Shown here in pieces: positions 48,833 through 58,107 of a DNA stretch of 64,000 nucleotides. Every line of letters starts with the position of its first letter. Position 1 is the stretch's first letter. Location of the stretch: positions 558,001-622,000 of the forward strand of contig CAVXXB010000008.1 in the NCBI GenBank assembly GCA_963765585.1. The letters are read 5' to 3'. Below the pieces are notes generated by a model that saw only the letters and a list, made by a program, of their open reading frames with translations, did no database searches and was not told the DNA's origin. Both the position numbers and the translations under genes were made by a program. Origin of the DNA: CAVXXB01 sp963765585 (GTDB lineage: Bacteria; Calditrichota; Calditrichia; JAJRVZ01).

Positions 48833-50929
48833 CTATTTGGCCCGTGGAACGGCTTGTAAAAGCAAGTATTGTTTAAAAGATGCCTTTAATTGGGCCTCAG
48901 GTCCCCTCACAACGCCTAAATCTCTTTCACTGACATAATCTATCATATTGTAATTAAAATCTGCTAAACCGCGTAATACAAGTTCTCCATTAAAATTATT
49001 CGCATAGAAAGCATAATACATCGTATCACCCTTTTGGATGGCATGGGCTTCCGGTCGATCATAGCCTAAATCATACAATTCACCCCGATATGTTCCCAGC
49101 GGCAGCATTTTGTCCTTGTATATATTAATCCACTTTGTCCATTCTTTTTCTCTTTCCCTTGTGAGATTGATATCGCCGCTTTCCGAGTTGATATCATCCG
49201 TAACCGGCCAAACGAATTTGGTTCCGACCACGCCACCAATTCCGATCGTCGAAGCAAAATCACGACCGTCATCACTGAGTTCCACGTGATCACCGTAAAA
49301 AGCGATCTTTGAATTGCTAAGGGCTTTCAGAGTTTTACCTTTCTGCCTGATCTGCCACGAATTTGTTGGATCCGATGCCACGGCCTGATTCATATAAGGC
49401 AGTATGTAAAAGGAATAGTTAGTTCCGCAAGGGCAAATTTCCACAACCGCATCCGGTTTAATACTTAATGTGGTTTCATAGATCATCTTGAAAAATTCAG
49501 GCAGTTTCTCTACCGATTCTTCCGGATAGGCATGATTATGCTCAGGATTATAACAAGGCGGTACCGAATTCAGATTATTGCCATCGATTTTAAATCCATC
49601 CCAGCCCCAATCCCTGATGGCTTTGATGACAAATTCCCTGGTTAACCGCTGTACATCATCTGAGGCCGGGCAAAGAAAGAAGGATTTCCAGAATTCGATA
49701 AAAACCGGCGAACCGTCCTCATTGCGTAACAGGTAATCCGTATGCTCCTGAAACATATCCGTACAGGGATGTACCGACAAGGGCATCCACCACAATTTGG
49801 CTTTGGCACCGGTGGCGTGTATATCATCGACCACCTTCTTCATGTCCGCATCACCGTTGGGAAATTTTTCTTCATCCAAATAATAGTCCCCAACTCCGGT
49901 GTCCCAGCCGTAATCGAGAACAATCCAGTCAATACCCAGTTTTCGGACCATGGGGAATGTGCCATAAAATTCATCGATAGTAAAATTCTCCTCATATCCC
50001 CAACCACACCAAATGGTCTCATAAACTGATTTTGGCGGATCCCTGAAACTGATACCCAGTCTGCCCATAAACCGGCCATATTCCGCTAAGGTTTGGAAAT
50101 GATCACCCCGGTGAACAGAGACAAACGTGCGGAATGTGCTGAGACTTTCACCCGCTTTTAATTTTACCGCTTTCCCGAAGGTCACAGACAGGGTGGCTTT
50201 ATTATCTTCAGCTACTAAAACAGGCAGAGAAACCAGTTTCGGCACCATTTCGACATGACCAACCGCAAGCCCCACATCCCGTCGCCATACATCTGTCACC
50301 GGAGTTCCGCCGCCATAATCTACCCAATTCATACCCATATAATTTTCACGTTCAAATCCGGCATTCAGCTGCTGGAGCCAGTCATTTTCCCAACCATAGG
50401 ATCCAGGCTGATACGACCAGAATGGCGGTTCATTCTTAATCAGGGGCAGTGCATTCAATTCATAATTATTGTTTGTCCAGCCGATTACGTCCAGATCTGA
50501 ATTACCTTTGTTTGTATAATTGACATGAAATAAAAGTAGAGCTGGAAATTCATCATAGCTTGTTATGATCAGTTCTTTTTCAAGACTGCCAGAAATTCCA
50601 CGGATCGTATGCTGCTCACCACTACCAATATCATCATGAATTTTTTGCGATGAAGAACCGGTCAGCGCAAAATCAGTTTTTTCTTCATTTTCCGTTGATA
50701 TAAATTCAGATACAGTGTAAGAGCCAAGAATCTGTTCTTTTTCACCGATACGCGCAATAACCCGACTGTGCAGGAGATTATCAAACTCGATACTGATATT
50801 TTTGCCATCCACCCGTAAAGCGGGAGAATCCTCTGCAGCGGTCACCGAGATGATATTAGTAATCATTATGATGACCGTGATGGTCCACATTGATCTGCAA
50901 ATTGACCCCATAACGGAGATCCCTTTCAT
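48833..50929 (-). CDS. GH36-family alpha-galactosidase, exported
   Basis: 698 aa; the ATG at 50929 overlaps the stop of the upstream gene (ATGA). Signal peptide to about 30 (NIISVTAAE). N-terminal beta-supersandwich, then the barrel: YETIWCGWGYEENFTIDEF, DWIVLDYGWDTGVGDYY, AKAKLWWMPLSVHP, GWDGFKIDGNNLNS (nucleophile aspartate in KIDG), AVVEICPCGTNYSF, AFYGDHVELSDDGRDFAS (acid/base aspartate in this block), IGIGGVVGTKFVWP. This is the retaining GH36 melibiase layout. It releases alpha-galactose-like sugars outside the inner membrane. Neighbours are a GH42-like lipoprotein upstream and an EamA permease downstream. Confidence 0.88.
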   Translation of the reverse strand: MKGISVMGSICRSMWTITVIIMITNIISVTAAEDSPALRVDGKNISIEFDNLLHSRVIARIGEKEQILGSYTVSEFISTENEEKTDFALTGSSSQKIHDDIGSGEQHTIRGISGSLEKELIITSYDEFPALLLFHVNYTNKGNSDLDVIGWTNNNYELNALPLIKNEPPFWSYQPGSYGWENDWLQQLNAGFERENYMGMNWVDYGGGTPVTDVWRRDVGLAVGHVEMVPKLVSLPVLVAEDNKATLSVTFGKAVKLKAGESLSTFRTFVSVHRGDHFQTLAEYGRFMGRLGISFRDPPKSVYETIWCGWGYEENFTIDEFYGTFPMVRKLGIDWIVLDYGWDTGVGDYYLDEEKFPNGDADMKKVVDDIHATGAKAKLWWMPLSVHPCTDMFQEHTDYLLRNEDGSPVFIEFWKSFFLCPASDDVQRLTREFVIKAIRDWGWDGFKIDGNNLNSVPPCYNPEHNHAYPEESVEKLPEFFKMIYETTLSIKPDAVVEICPCGTNYSFYILPYMNQAVASDPTNSWQIRQKGKTLKALSNSKIAFYGDHVELSDDGRDFASTIGIGGVVGTKFVWPVTDDINSESGDINLTREREKEWTKWINIYKDKMLPLGTYRGELYDLGYDRPEAHAIQKGDTMYYAFYANNFNGELVLRGLADFNYNMIDYVSERDLGVVRGPEAQLKASFKQYLLLQAVPRAK

Positions 50930-53125
50930 TTGATCACAACGACATTATAAATATCAAGTTCAGGCAGAATGAATGATATTGAATTTTCAGAAGTTTGCAC
51001 GTTTACCGGAATCGCGGAAACTGCATCCGGAGTGAACAGTTGCACTTCACCAGCCAGGTTTTCGACAAATCCATCCAGATTAATTTTAATCTGAATATTT
51101 TTGACCGGCTGGTCATAATTAACGACATGGATGATGTAGTGGTCTGTTCCCCGTTTGTGTACCACATTGGCAACCACGTGAGGTGATCCCTGGATAGAAA
51201 TAATCTGATCACCGGTAAGCTGGCCAATATTATTCAGCAATATTTTCCGGCCGCTTTTCTCTTTGAGTGTTGTAAACAATTCCGTTGGTGAAATCAGGTC
51301 TGCCAGTTGTTGCAATTCAGCGGTACTCCCGATGGTATATATTTTACCGCCACCTTTTTTATATGCCCGGACAGCAGCCAGTCTGGCTTTCATCGATCCA
51401 CGGTATATTCGGAATAATGATCGCTTTGTATTTACTCAGTAATTTGTCATCACTCAGTTTGTGCAGTAAAACAACATCGTACATGACACTTAATTCGGAC
51501 AGGGCATTATACAGACTTTCACGCTTCAGGGAGACCTCAAAACTGGGGATATGTGGCGGTGCTAATATGGCGATCTTGCTGACCGAAAAAACATCCGTAT
51601 AAAGATCCTCATTTTCAGCCTGGAAGCGATAATAATCTGCAATTCCCTGCCAGACCTCCATAGCCAGTGGATTGTCTTTATTTATCCAGCCATCACGCAA
51701 CTTTGCACCGGCCTCGGCAATAGCAAAATGAGACTGGAAGGCGGCGGCTTCGGCAATCGGTTTTTTCCAGCCATACTTCATACCATCACGTACATCATAG
51801 GCACCCGGGTTGGGAACACCAGGATCCGCTCCTTCATATTTGCTGCGATACGGTTTCACGCCATTGCCAACTGCATAGTAAAACCTGGCCTGAGGAATAT
51901 TGTGCACCCATTTTCCATCCCAGATTCCAGCCTCGGTGGTACCTTCACTCTTTGTAAGATCACACACCTCATCAACCAGAATATTGCCTTTGCAGTTGCC
52001 ATAAATTGTCACCTGTTTCCCTTTTTCCCTGGCAATCGCCCTTACATCTGCAAGGAAATCCAGCACATCACCGGTTCCGCCGATAGCATAGTCATAGTAC
52101 AATTCATCTGCACCTGTATCAATTTGCAATGCGGCGTATTTTAATTCGTAATTACGGTAGTTCTCATTAGCCAGATCCGCTGCAAATACTTTTCCCGGTT
52201 GACGCCAGCGCTTAGCGCCATATTCATCATGGCTTATCCAGTCTTCAAGCGATGGATCCATAATCAATTCGCGCAAACCAATACCGCCCAAAGAATTAAA
52301 AGCGGTTATGTAGATATTATTTTTATGACAACGATCAATAAAGTCCTTGATCTGTTTATAATCCGCACTGTTTTTATCTCTCGGCACACGCACCGCAACC
52401 AGATTGATCCGGGCTTCTTCAAACATCTCGAACATGCGGTCCAGATTATCGTAGTCTATACCTGCACGATAAAAATTCACTTTTCCACGTCGAGCCCAAT
52501 CCGGAATGTCTTTTTCATGCCATACCTTCTCACCCTGATATGCTGTGACATAATCAAAATCCTTCATCATAGCCGGCCGGCCCCGCGCAAGCAGATGATA
52601 AGTCTGACTGACTAATTCCGCATGCTGATTATTTACAGATTGTATTTGCGCAGCCAAAACCTCAAAGCCATCACCATCTTCATTCCTATAGAACGAGATT
52701 TCATTAATCCCGTTAATCAGTTCTGTTTCTTTCAATGGAATGACAAATTTACCCACCATATCATCACCACTGTTTACAGTATAGAATTGCGCTTTTCCCT
52801 GCGATTTAAGATCCACATCGATCTTTTTCTGCATTGCCCCGGCGAGGGACGGTATGTCATAACGGGTTCCATTAATGATCAGATAAGCCTCATTTTCCTG
52901 TTCAATACCACTGGCCAGGAATACCAGACCCGGAGATTTCAATTTTTCCGGATTATCCACTCGTATCACGTATCCCTTGAGAAGATCGGTACGGCCGGTC
53001 ATATAATATGAATATGAAGGTGCCACTGATATTCCGTGAAAAACGGTATTCTGTTGATTATTCTGACATCCGCAAAGAAAAGTCAGTACAATAAACCATA
53101 TCAGATTATTTAAATACTTTTTCAA
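50926..53125 (-). CDS. GH42-like/TIM-barrel lipoprotein (one frameshift)
   Basis: Starts TTG 53125 after GGGAGATCCAA; lipobox FLCGC. An N-terminal beta domain (about 30-190) leads to a TIM barrel (ARINLVAVRVPRDKNSADY, NNIYITAFNSLGGIGLRELI, DTGADELYYDYAIGG, KQVTIYGNCKGNI). The first frame ends at 51359 after NIPWIDESQTGCCPGI. An overlapping frame continues as KARLAAVRAYKKGGGKIYTI, then a beta domain ending in LPELDIYNVVVIK at 50926. One indel near 51385-51400 joins them to about 732 aa. The end (PELDIYNVVV) is like PSFEVYGLATV of the 27 kb protein, so they are relatives. A glycosidase role is likely but the catalytic residues are not assigned. Confidence 0.72.
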
Positions 53126-53243
53126 TTGGATCTCCCTTGGATTATAAACCGTTACTATTTTTCTCTTTCAGATATCCCGACTAACAATACCTTCCTCATG
53201 CAGATTACTTATTCCCGGGTACAACTTAGGAACGAGTGATTGA

Positions 53244-53362
53244 GATCCTGAAACAAGTTCAGGATGACGATATATAAGTTCAGTGGATTTTCCATCCAGA
53301 ATCCAGAGTCTTGTATCCTGTATCTTGTATCCTGTATCTTGTCTCCGGCATCCTGAATCAAA
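53244..53362. repeat. REP hairpin and 7-bp/14-bp-phased tract (element 7)
   Basis: GATCCTGAAACAAGTTCAGG plus ATGAC (53244-53268) is a REP hairpin. From about 53293 come heptamers ATCCAGA, GTCTTGT, ATCCTGT, ATCTTGT, ATCCTGT, ATCTTGT, CTCCGGC, ATCCTGA, ATCAAAT; a 14-base unit (TTGTATCCTGTATC) repeats twice. The tract runs to and supplies the TGA stop (53358-53360) of the WGEGH gene. The rest of the 53126-53357 gap shows nothing. Confidence 0.75.
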
Positions 53363-54908
53363 TTCCCTTAGTCGGTGCCAGAGTCAACGTGCCATCATCA
53401 TTAGTCTTTTGATGACAGGCCCATTGTACCGGATGGCGAACACCCTTCACTTCCAGTTCTGCTTTTAGTCGTAATCCTTTCCAGTCAACGCCCTTTGGCA
53501 ATATCAGCATGGCCTGACGAACACCCTGTGGTTTGGGATACCCCGGATCAAGACAGCCGGTATCCAGAACCTGTCCCTTTTCATCAAGAACTGAAAGACG
53601 AAGCACACCCGGTACCGCAGCGATTCCATCATTGACCATGCCGAGGATCAGCCCCTGGTGTCCGGCTTTGTTAAAATGCCAGACCCAGGATGGACGTACG
53701 CGATAACCAATGCGCCGAGAAAGCATGTCGATCGGACCGGGATTCTTTTCGTAATAATCCAGAATGTTTCTTGCTGCAATATTGTGCCAGTTCCATACGG
53801 ACCAGTAATTTGCACCCATATCGATGACATGCTCAATGATGTTTTCATTGATATCCACACCCTGATCCACAACCAACCGGTCAAGCGTACGAATACCGAT
53901 TTCACTGATCGCCGCAATCCACGGCGGGCGGTTGCTCAATGATTCAATCTGCATATTTTCGATAAAAATAGTATCGGTCCGGATCCAGTTATGTGTGCGT
54001 ACGCTTTTATCCAAAACTTCTGAATTACCCACACGACTGAAATCCGGCTGTGTATTGGTCACCAGCGGTGTTTTTGTCCAGAATTCCAGTTGGGTATCAA
54101 ACATTTTTAACCAGGTCTGTTCAGCGATCACATCATCAGGAAATGAATGACCTTCATACGGCCATGTATGGCCTTCACCCCAAAAACCATACATAAAAGT
54201 GTCCATATATTCGATCAAAGGATCTTCATTAAATTTTTCGGCTAACAAAGCATTTAGTTCTCTGAAAGCCGCCTGGTACTCGGGATGGTCGTAACGCGGC
54301 ATCGGGTGCTTTCGCTGATATCGTGTTTGTGACGGATCGCCTTTCCATTCGCCCTTTAAGGTAACATAAGGAACTTTTTCCATCAGAAACTCCGGCATCC
54401 CCGGATACGATACATCGGGATTTTCCGTCATAATACGGAAAGCAATCGGCTTATTATACTGTTTGGCAAGATCATAGGATATTTTCCAGTAATCAGGAAG
54501 ATCCAGTTTACCCGGTTTATTTTGTACCTGGCGCCAGTCAGGACGCAGATACAGCTTTTGTACAAATGGCATTTTTACCAGGTCTTCGATGGATTTTTCT
54601 ACAGACTCACCTTCGACCTTGGGCGGACCCAAATCACCGGAAACGTAGGCAGTCAGACCCATGCCATAATTATCAACGATTTCTTTTGATGGTGTCGTAG
54701 CCATGACAACATAACTATCCGGTACAACTTCTTCGGGAGGATAGACGGGGAACGGTCCCTGATTCAGACGATCGTGTACAACCGGTCCTGAACCAAAATC
54801 ATATTTTTCCCACATATGGGCCGGAACAAATGCCCGGGCCTGATTTGCAGCCACACCAGACAGCAATGCAACTGTTCCACCGGTTTTCAAAAAATTTCTA
54901 CGATCCAT
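53358..54908 (-). CDS. Tat-exported TIM-barrel protein with WGEGH motif, intact
   Basis: 516 aa in one frame; ATG 54908 after AAGGAGTC. Tat signal DRRNFLKTGGTVALLSG, cleavage near ANQARA. The barrel has PFVQKLYLRPDWRQ, LAKQYNKPIAFRIMTENPDV, EYMDTFMYGFWGEGH (candidate catalytic glutamate), KTPLVTNTQPDFSRVG and MGANYWSVWNWHN. The C-terminal Ig-like domain has RVRPSWVWHFNKAGHQGLIL and VPGVLRLSVLDEKG. It is the intact version of the frameshifted gene at 30.7-32.3 kb, and a remote relative of the WGEWH proteins at 25.5 and 61.5 kb. No function is known to me; a glycosidase-like role is inferred from the fold and neighbours. Its stop is provided by the phased repeat tract. Confidence 0.78.
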   Translation of the reverse strand: MDRRNFLKTGGTVALLSGVAANQARAFVPAHMWEKYDFGSGPVVHDRLNQGPFPVYPPEEVVPDSYVVMATTPSKEIVDNYGMGLTAYVSGDLGPPKVEGESVEKSIEDLVKMPFVQKLYLRPDWRQVQNKPGKLDLPDYWKISYDLAKQYNKPIAFRIMTENPDVSYPGMPEFLMEKVPYVTLKGEWKGDPSQTRYQRKHPMPRYDHPEYQAAFRELNALLAEKFNEDPLIEYMDTFMYGFWGEGHTWPYEGHSFPDDVIAEQTWLKMFDTQLEFWTKTPLVTNTQPDFSRVGNSEVLDKSVRTHNWIRTDTIFIENMQIESLSNRPPWIAAISEIGIRTLDRLVVDQGVDINENIIEHVIDMGANYWSVWNWHNIAARNILDYYEKNPGPIDMLSRRIGYRVRPSWVWHFNKAGHQGLILGMVNDGIAAVPGVLRLSVLDEKGQVLDTGCLDPGYPKPQGVRQAMLILPKGVDWKGLRLKAELEVKGVRHPVQWACHQKTNDDGTLTLAPTKGI

Positions 54909-54928
54909 AATGACTCCTTATATTCTTT

Positions 54929-55081
54929 TGGTAATAGGAAGTGGGAACTTGGAATTAGTAATTAGGAATTAGGAATTGGGAATTGGGAATTAATAAATTC
55001 ATTGTAGATAGTGTCCTAATTAATTCAAGTAACAAATAACAAGTTCCAAATTCCTAACTCCTCACTTCTAACTTCTAATCA
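54929..55081. repeat. Palindromic 7-bp-phased tract (element 8)
   Basis: Nearly perfect phasing: GGTAATA, GGAAGTG, GGAACTT, GGAATTA, GTAATTA, GGAATTA, GGAATTG, GGAATTG, GGAATTA, ATAAATT, a loop, then ATTAATT, CAAGTAA, CAAATAA, CAAGTTC, CAAATTC, CTAACTC, CTCACTT, CTAACTT, CTAATCA. No 8-bp arms. The tract gives the TAG stop of the GGT gene (55075-55077). Confidence 0.88.
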
Positions 55082-56796
55082 AGCCCCTTAGCTGCCGCTC
55101 CTGCCCCATGCACCATACCAGTTTCCGGATCAATATAAAGCATGGCAATGCCGCCGATATTATATGGCATAGTTTTTACTTTATGCCCCCTGTTGGAAAG
55201 ATTTTCACCAGTTTTTGTGTCAATTTTGTCATTCAGGCGCAAACTGCCCAATTTTGGCGGATCCTGACCGAATGAACCGATAAAATGCTGTGTGGAAAAT
55301 CGCGGCGCTTTCATGGCTTCGTCTATATCCATACCAAAATCAATCACATCGAGAATAATCTGCAATGCCGCCTGATCCTGCATATCACCACCGGCCACAC
55401 TGATGGCCAGAAACGGTTTATCATCTTTCATTACCATGGTTGGTGTCAGTGAAGTGCGCGGACGTTTTCCTGGTCCGATGCCATTGGGATGACCGGGCCA
55501 GTTGTTATTTATGATTAAACGGGCACCATGAGTTATACCTGTATGGCCACCAGACCCGGCACTACTGCCCAAACCACTCGGTGTAGTGACCACGACGTTG
55601 CCCCATTTGTCCGCGGTTACACAGGTAGTTGTGCCGCCTTCATTTGGGAATGTTTTCCCGCCCCCCTCGAGGATGGCTTTCATATTCCAGGGATCACCCG
55701 GTCGCAGTTCATTTGAGGCTTGTTTCATATCGATCAGGGAACGGCGGATCTGTGTATATTCATCTGACAGCAAAATTTTTAGTGGTACATCAGCAAATAG
55801 CGGATCACCATAATATTCATCACGATCGGCCAGGGCCAGTTTCATGGATTCTGTTACGACATGGATGTAATCCGGTGAAAGAAAGCCCATTTTCGCAAGA
55901 TCAAATCCTTCTAAAAGCCTTAAAGTCTGGCTAAGATATGGCCCCTGGGTCCAGGTATCACATTTTAACACTTTATATCCGCGGTAGGATATTTCCACGG
56001 GATCTTCCACACGGGTAACATGTTCAGCCAGATCGCGTTTACGCAGGAATCCCCCGCGCTCGATATACCAGGCAACCAGTTCATCGGCAATATCACCACG
56101 GTAGAAACGTTCGGAAACGGCCTGTACCTTTTGTTCGCGGGATCCGGTTGCCTTTTGTTCGGCTTCAATTAGTTTGCGGATCGTGACAGCCAGTTCCGAA
56201 TACCAGCTGCGGCCACCCTCATATAAGGTTGTCATTTCTTTATCGATGCTTTTACCACTAATTCCATCAATCCATTCCCCGGATCCGGTGTCTCTGTAAA
56301 CATTAGATCCCCCGGCGTCCAGGATTGCCAGGAGAGGGCCGGCCGTCTGTTCAAAGGATAATGTTCCATATAATTTGAGTGCCGTGACACATAGATCGAT
56401 AACAGCCGGTACGGCAGCGGATCGGATATTTCCCCCGGGAATCCGGTTGCGATAATACCAGCCAATTGCGCTGGTATCTTTAGGCGCAGCGCCCTGCCCC
56501 GATAAGACTTTCACTTCTTTTTTTTCAGCATCGTAAATAATCAACGGAACTTCACCGCCAATACAAAATGCACCGATATGTTTGACACTGAGCACGAGCA
56601 GAGACGAGACAGCCGCATCGGCCGCATTTCCACCAAGTTCATACATTTTAATACCCGCCGCTACACCTTCTTTTTTTCCCGCGGCAATAATGCCGTTTTT
56701 TGAAGATCCGCTTCGTCCGATCTCGTCCTGGGCATTCAATGTGAATACATATATTCCCAGAAACAGGATGAGAACAATTGTTTTCGATAATTTCAC
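55075..56796 (-). CDS. Gamma-glutamyltransferase family protein, exported
   Basis: 573 aa; GTG 56796 after a strong GAGGAGG; signal peptide to TLNAQ. The Ntn-hydrolase precursor layout is complete: large-subunit block GIIAAGKKEGVAAGIKMYEL, GGNAADAAVSSLLVLSV, GQGAAPKDTSAIGWYY, then the self-cleavage site NEGGTTTCVTADKWGNVV, whose first Thr after GG becomes the nucleophile, and SSAGSGGHTGITHGARLIIN, RPRTSLTPTMVMKDDKPFLA, VAGGDMQDQAALQIILDVID. Moves or hydrolyses gamma-glutamyl groups (glutathione or others) in the periplasm. Its place in a glycan locus is unusual; it may act on an amide of another compound. The stop lies in repeat element 8. Confidence 0.88.
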   Translation of the reverse strand: MKLSKTIVLILFLGIYVFTLNAQDEIGRSGSSKNGIIAAGKKEGVAAGIKMYELGGNAADAAVSSLLVLSVKHIGAFCIGGEVPLIIYDAEKKEVKVLSGQGAAPKDTSAIGWYYRNRIPGGNIRSAAVPAVIDLCVTALKLYGTLSFEQTAGPLLAILDAGGSNVYRDTGSGEWIDGISGKSIDKEMTTLYEGGRSWYSELAVTIRKLIEAEQKATGSREQKVQAVSERFYRGDIADELVAWYIERGGFLRKRDLAEHVTRVEDPVEISYRGYKVLKCDTWTQGPYLSQTLRLLEGFDLAKMGFLSPDYIHVVTESMKLALADRDEYYGDPLFADVPLKILLSDEYTQIRRSLIDMKQASNELRPGDPWNMKAILEGGGKTFPNEGGTTTCVTADKWGNVVVTTPSGLGSSAGSGGHTGITHGARLIINNNWPGHPNGIGPGKRPRTSLTPTMVMKDDKPFLAISVAGGDMQDQAALQIILDVIDFGMDIDEAMKAPRFSTQHFIGSFGQDPPKLGSLRLNDKIDTKTGENLSNRGHKVKTMPYNIGGIAMLYIDPETGMVHGAGAAAKGLD

Positions 56797-56825
56797 GCAA
56801 CCTCCTCTTTATTATAAGAAATGCA

Positions 56826-57040
56826 CAATGTCCAAATCAAAATGCCAAATCAATTATCAATGTCCAATACTAAATATATACTTCCATATTTAAGCATTTG
56901 ATTTTTGTCATTCATTTGACATTTGGGCTTGGGTATTGGACATTTTTCCTATATCCATTGTTAATCGTGTTTGAATTGATACCTGATTTTTATTGCCTAC
57001 TGCCAATTGCCAATCGCATATCGCCAATAGCCAATACAGG
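56826..57040. repeat. 7-bp-phased tracts (element 9): AATGTCC type and CCAATTG type
   Basis: AATGTCC, AAATCAA, AATGCCA, AATCAAT, TATCAAT, GTCCAAT pair with GTCATTC, ATTTGAC, ATTTGGG, CTTGGGT, ATTGGAC (56918-56948), an inverted repeat. A second half-tract follows: ATTGCCT, ACTGCCA, ATTGCCA, ATCGCAT, ATCGCCA, ATAGCCA, ATACAGG (56992-57040), without a partner. Here the word differs from the GGAATTA type while the spacing stays 7. Confidence 0.75.
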
Positions 57041-57044
57041 CATT

Positions 57045-57776
57045 TTATTTCCCTCCAACCCAGCCAATCGCATTGCGTACCAGGCGGCGATAATTCTCAT
57101 TTTCATGTGCCTCTGGACCGTGCCCCAGGAGTAAATAGACTATTTTTGCATTGGCATATTTGTTTGTCCAGGCCACTGTCGGTGTGCAATCAGGATGGGA
57201 TGTGGACAAAAGTGGATGGATCCCGGCTGTAAATTGTATAAATTGATACCCTTCATCATAAATTGAAAAATCAGGGACAGATTTTGTTACCGGATGACTT
57301 TTATCGACGACACTGATATCCAGGGTAATATCCTCCGCATAAGTTGATCCCTGCATATTTGGATCATCATACGCTTCTTTGTCCACATACTTCCCGCCAA
57401 GGATTTTCTCAAATTCATTCCAGTGTTGATATGAAACCAGGCTATGATGTAAAAAGACCATCCCCTGTCCCTTTTCGAGCAAATTTATAAAGGCGTTCTG
57501 CTCTGACTCACTGATATCCTGCCACATATCATAAAAGACCAAAGCATCATATTTACCCGATAACCCAGCTGCGATCATGCGGTTAAATGCCGGCTGAGAT
57601 ATGGTATCATATTTTACATCCTGATAACTGTCAAAAATTTGAAAAAACGATGGTGCAAACTCGTGGCCACCTGTAATAACCAATACTTTTTCCATATTGA
57701 TTGTCTCTTGTTGATTGCATGATAGAAAGAGTAGAAAAGCCAGTGGTAAAATTTGCATAAAGTTTGATTTTATCAT
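57045..57776 (-). CDS. ThuA-domain lipoprotein
   Basis: About 243 aa from ATG 57776, chosen because it starts a lipoprotein signal (FMQILPLAFLLFLSC). The longer frame to 57875 runs through two hairpins and is not expected to be translated. Class I glutamine-amidotransferase-like ThuA fold: VLVITGGHEFAPSFFQIFD, YDALVFYDMWQDISESEQNA, KGQGMVFLHHSLVSYQHW (conserved HH), PVTKSVPDFSIYDEGYQF, LLGHGPEAHENENYRRLVRN. The family is tied to sugar metabolism and may bind or hydrolyse sugar derivatives; its activity is not settled. Flanked by repeats on both sides. Confidence 0.82.
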   Translation of the reverse strand: MIKSNFMQILPLAFLLFLSCNQQETINMEKVLVITGGHEFAPSFFQIFDSYQDVKYDTISQPAFNRMIAAGLSGKYDALVFYDMWQDISESEQNAFINLLEKGQGMVFLHHSLVSYQHWNEFEKILGGKYVDKEAYDDPNMQGSTYAEDITLDISVVDKSHPVTKSVPDFSIYDEGYQFIQFTAGIHPLLSTSHPDCTPTVAWTNKYANAKIVYLLLGHGPEAHENENYRRLVRNAIGWVGGK

Positions 57777-57804
57777 ACTTAAACACCTTTTCTTGAGGAA
57801 TTTC

Positions 57805-57873
57805 CTCCGGAAATTATTTCCGGAGAAGAATAAAAGTAATTCAAATGTGCGTTCCTGAGAAAATCTCAGGAAC
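57805..57873. repeat. Two hairpins: CTCCGGAAA and GTTCCTGAGA types
   Basis: CTCCGGAAA-TTA-TTTCCGGAG at 57805-57825 matches the hairpin at 29476-29494. GTTCCTGAGA-AAA-TCTCAGGAAC at 57851-57873 is perfect with a 3-base loop. Both precede the ThuA gene and could fold in its 5' leader. Confidence 0.55.
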
Positions 57874-57891
57874 AAGAATTAATTGATTTGT

Positions 57892-58060
57892 TCTCTGCGC
57901 CTTTGCGAGAGAAAAAATCAGCCTCTAAGACCCTGAACCAAGTTCAGGATGACGATATTATATTAGAAATTGGAGATTTGTAATTGGTAATTGCTTGTGG
58001 CCAAAGGCCAATTGCTAATTGCCAATTCCCAGTTCCTAATTCCTAATTCCTAATTTAATA
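57892..58060. repeat. 7-bp-phased tract with TCTGCGCC arm and REP hairpin (element 10)
   Basis: An arm TCTCTGCGCCTTTGCGAGAG (57892-57911), a REP hairpin GACCCTGAACCAAGTTCAGG plus ATGAC (57928-57952), then GAAATTG, GAGATTT, GTAATTG, GTAATTG, CTTGTGG, CCAAAGG, CCAATTG, CTAATTG, CCAATTC, CCAGTTC, CTAATTC, CTAATTC, CTAATTT (57966-58056), all exactly in phase through the turn-around. Confidence 0.82.
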
Positions 58061-58107
58061 TTCTTCAACCCGGCGCCTTCGTGCAAAAAACTTGAGTTAA
58101 GCATGGA

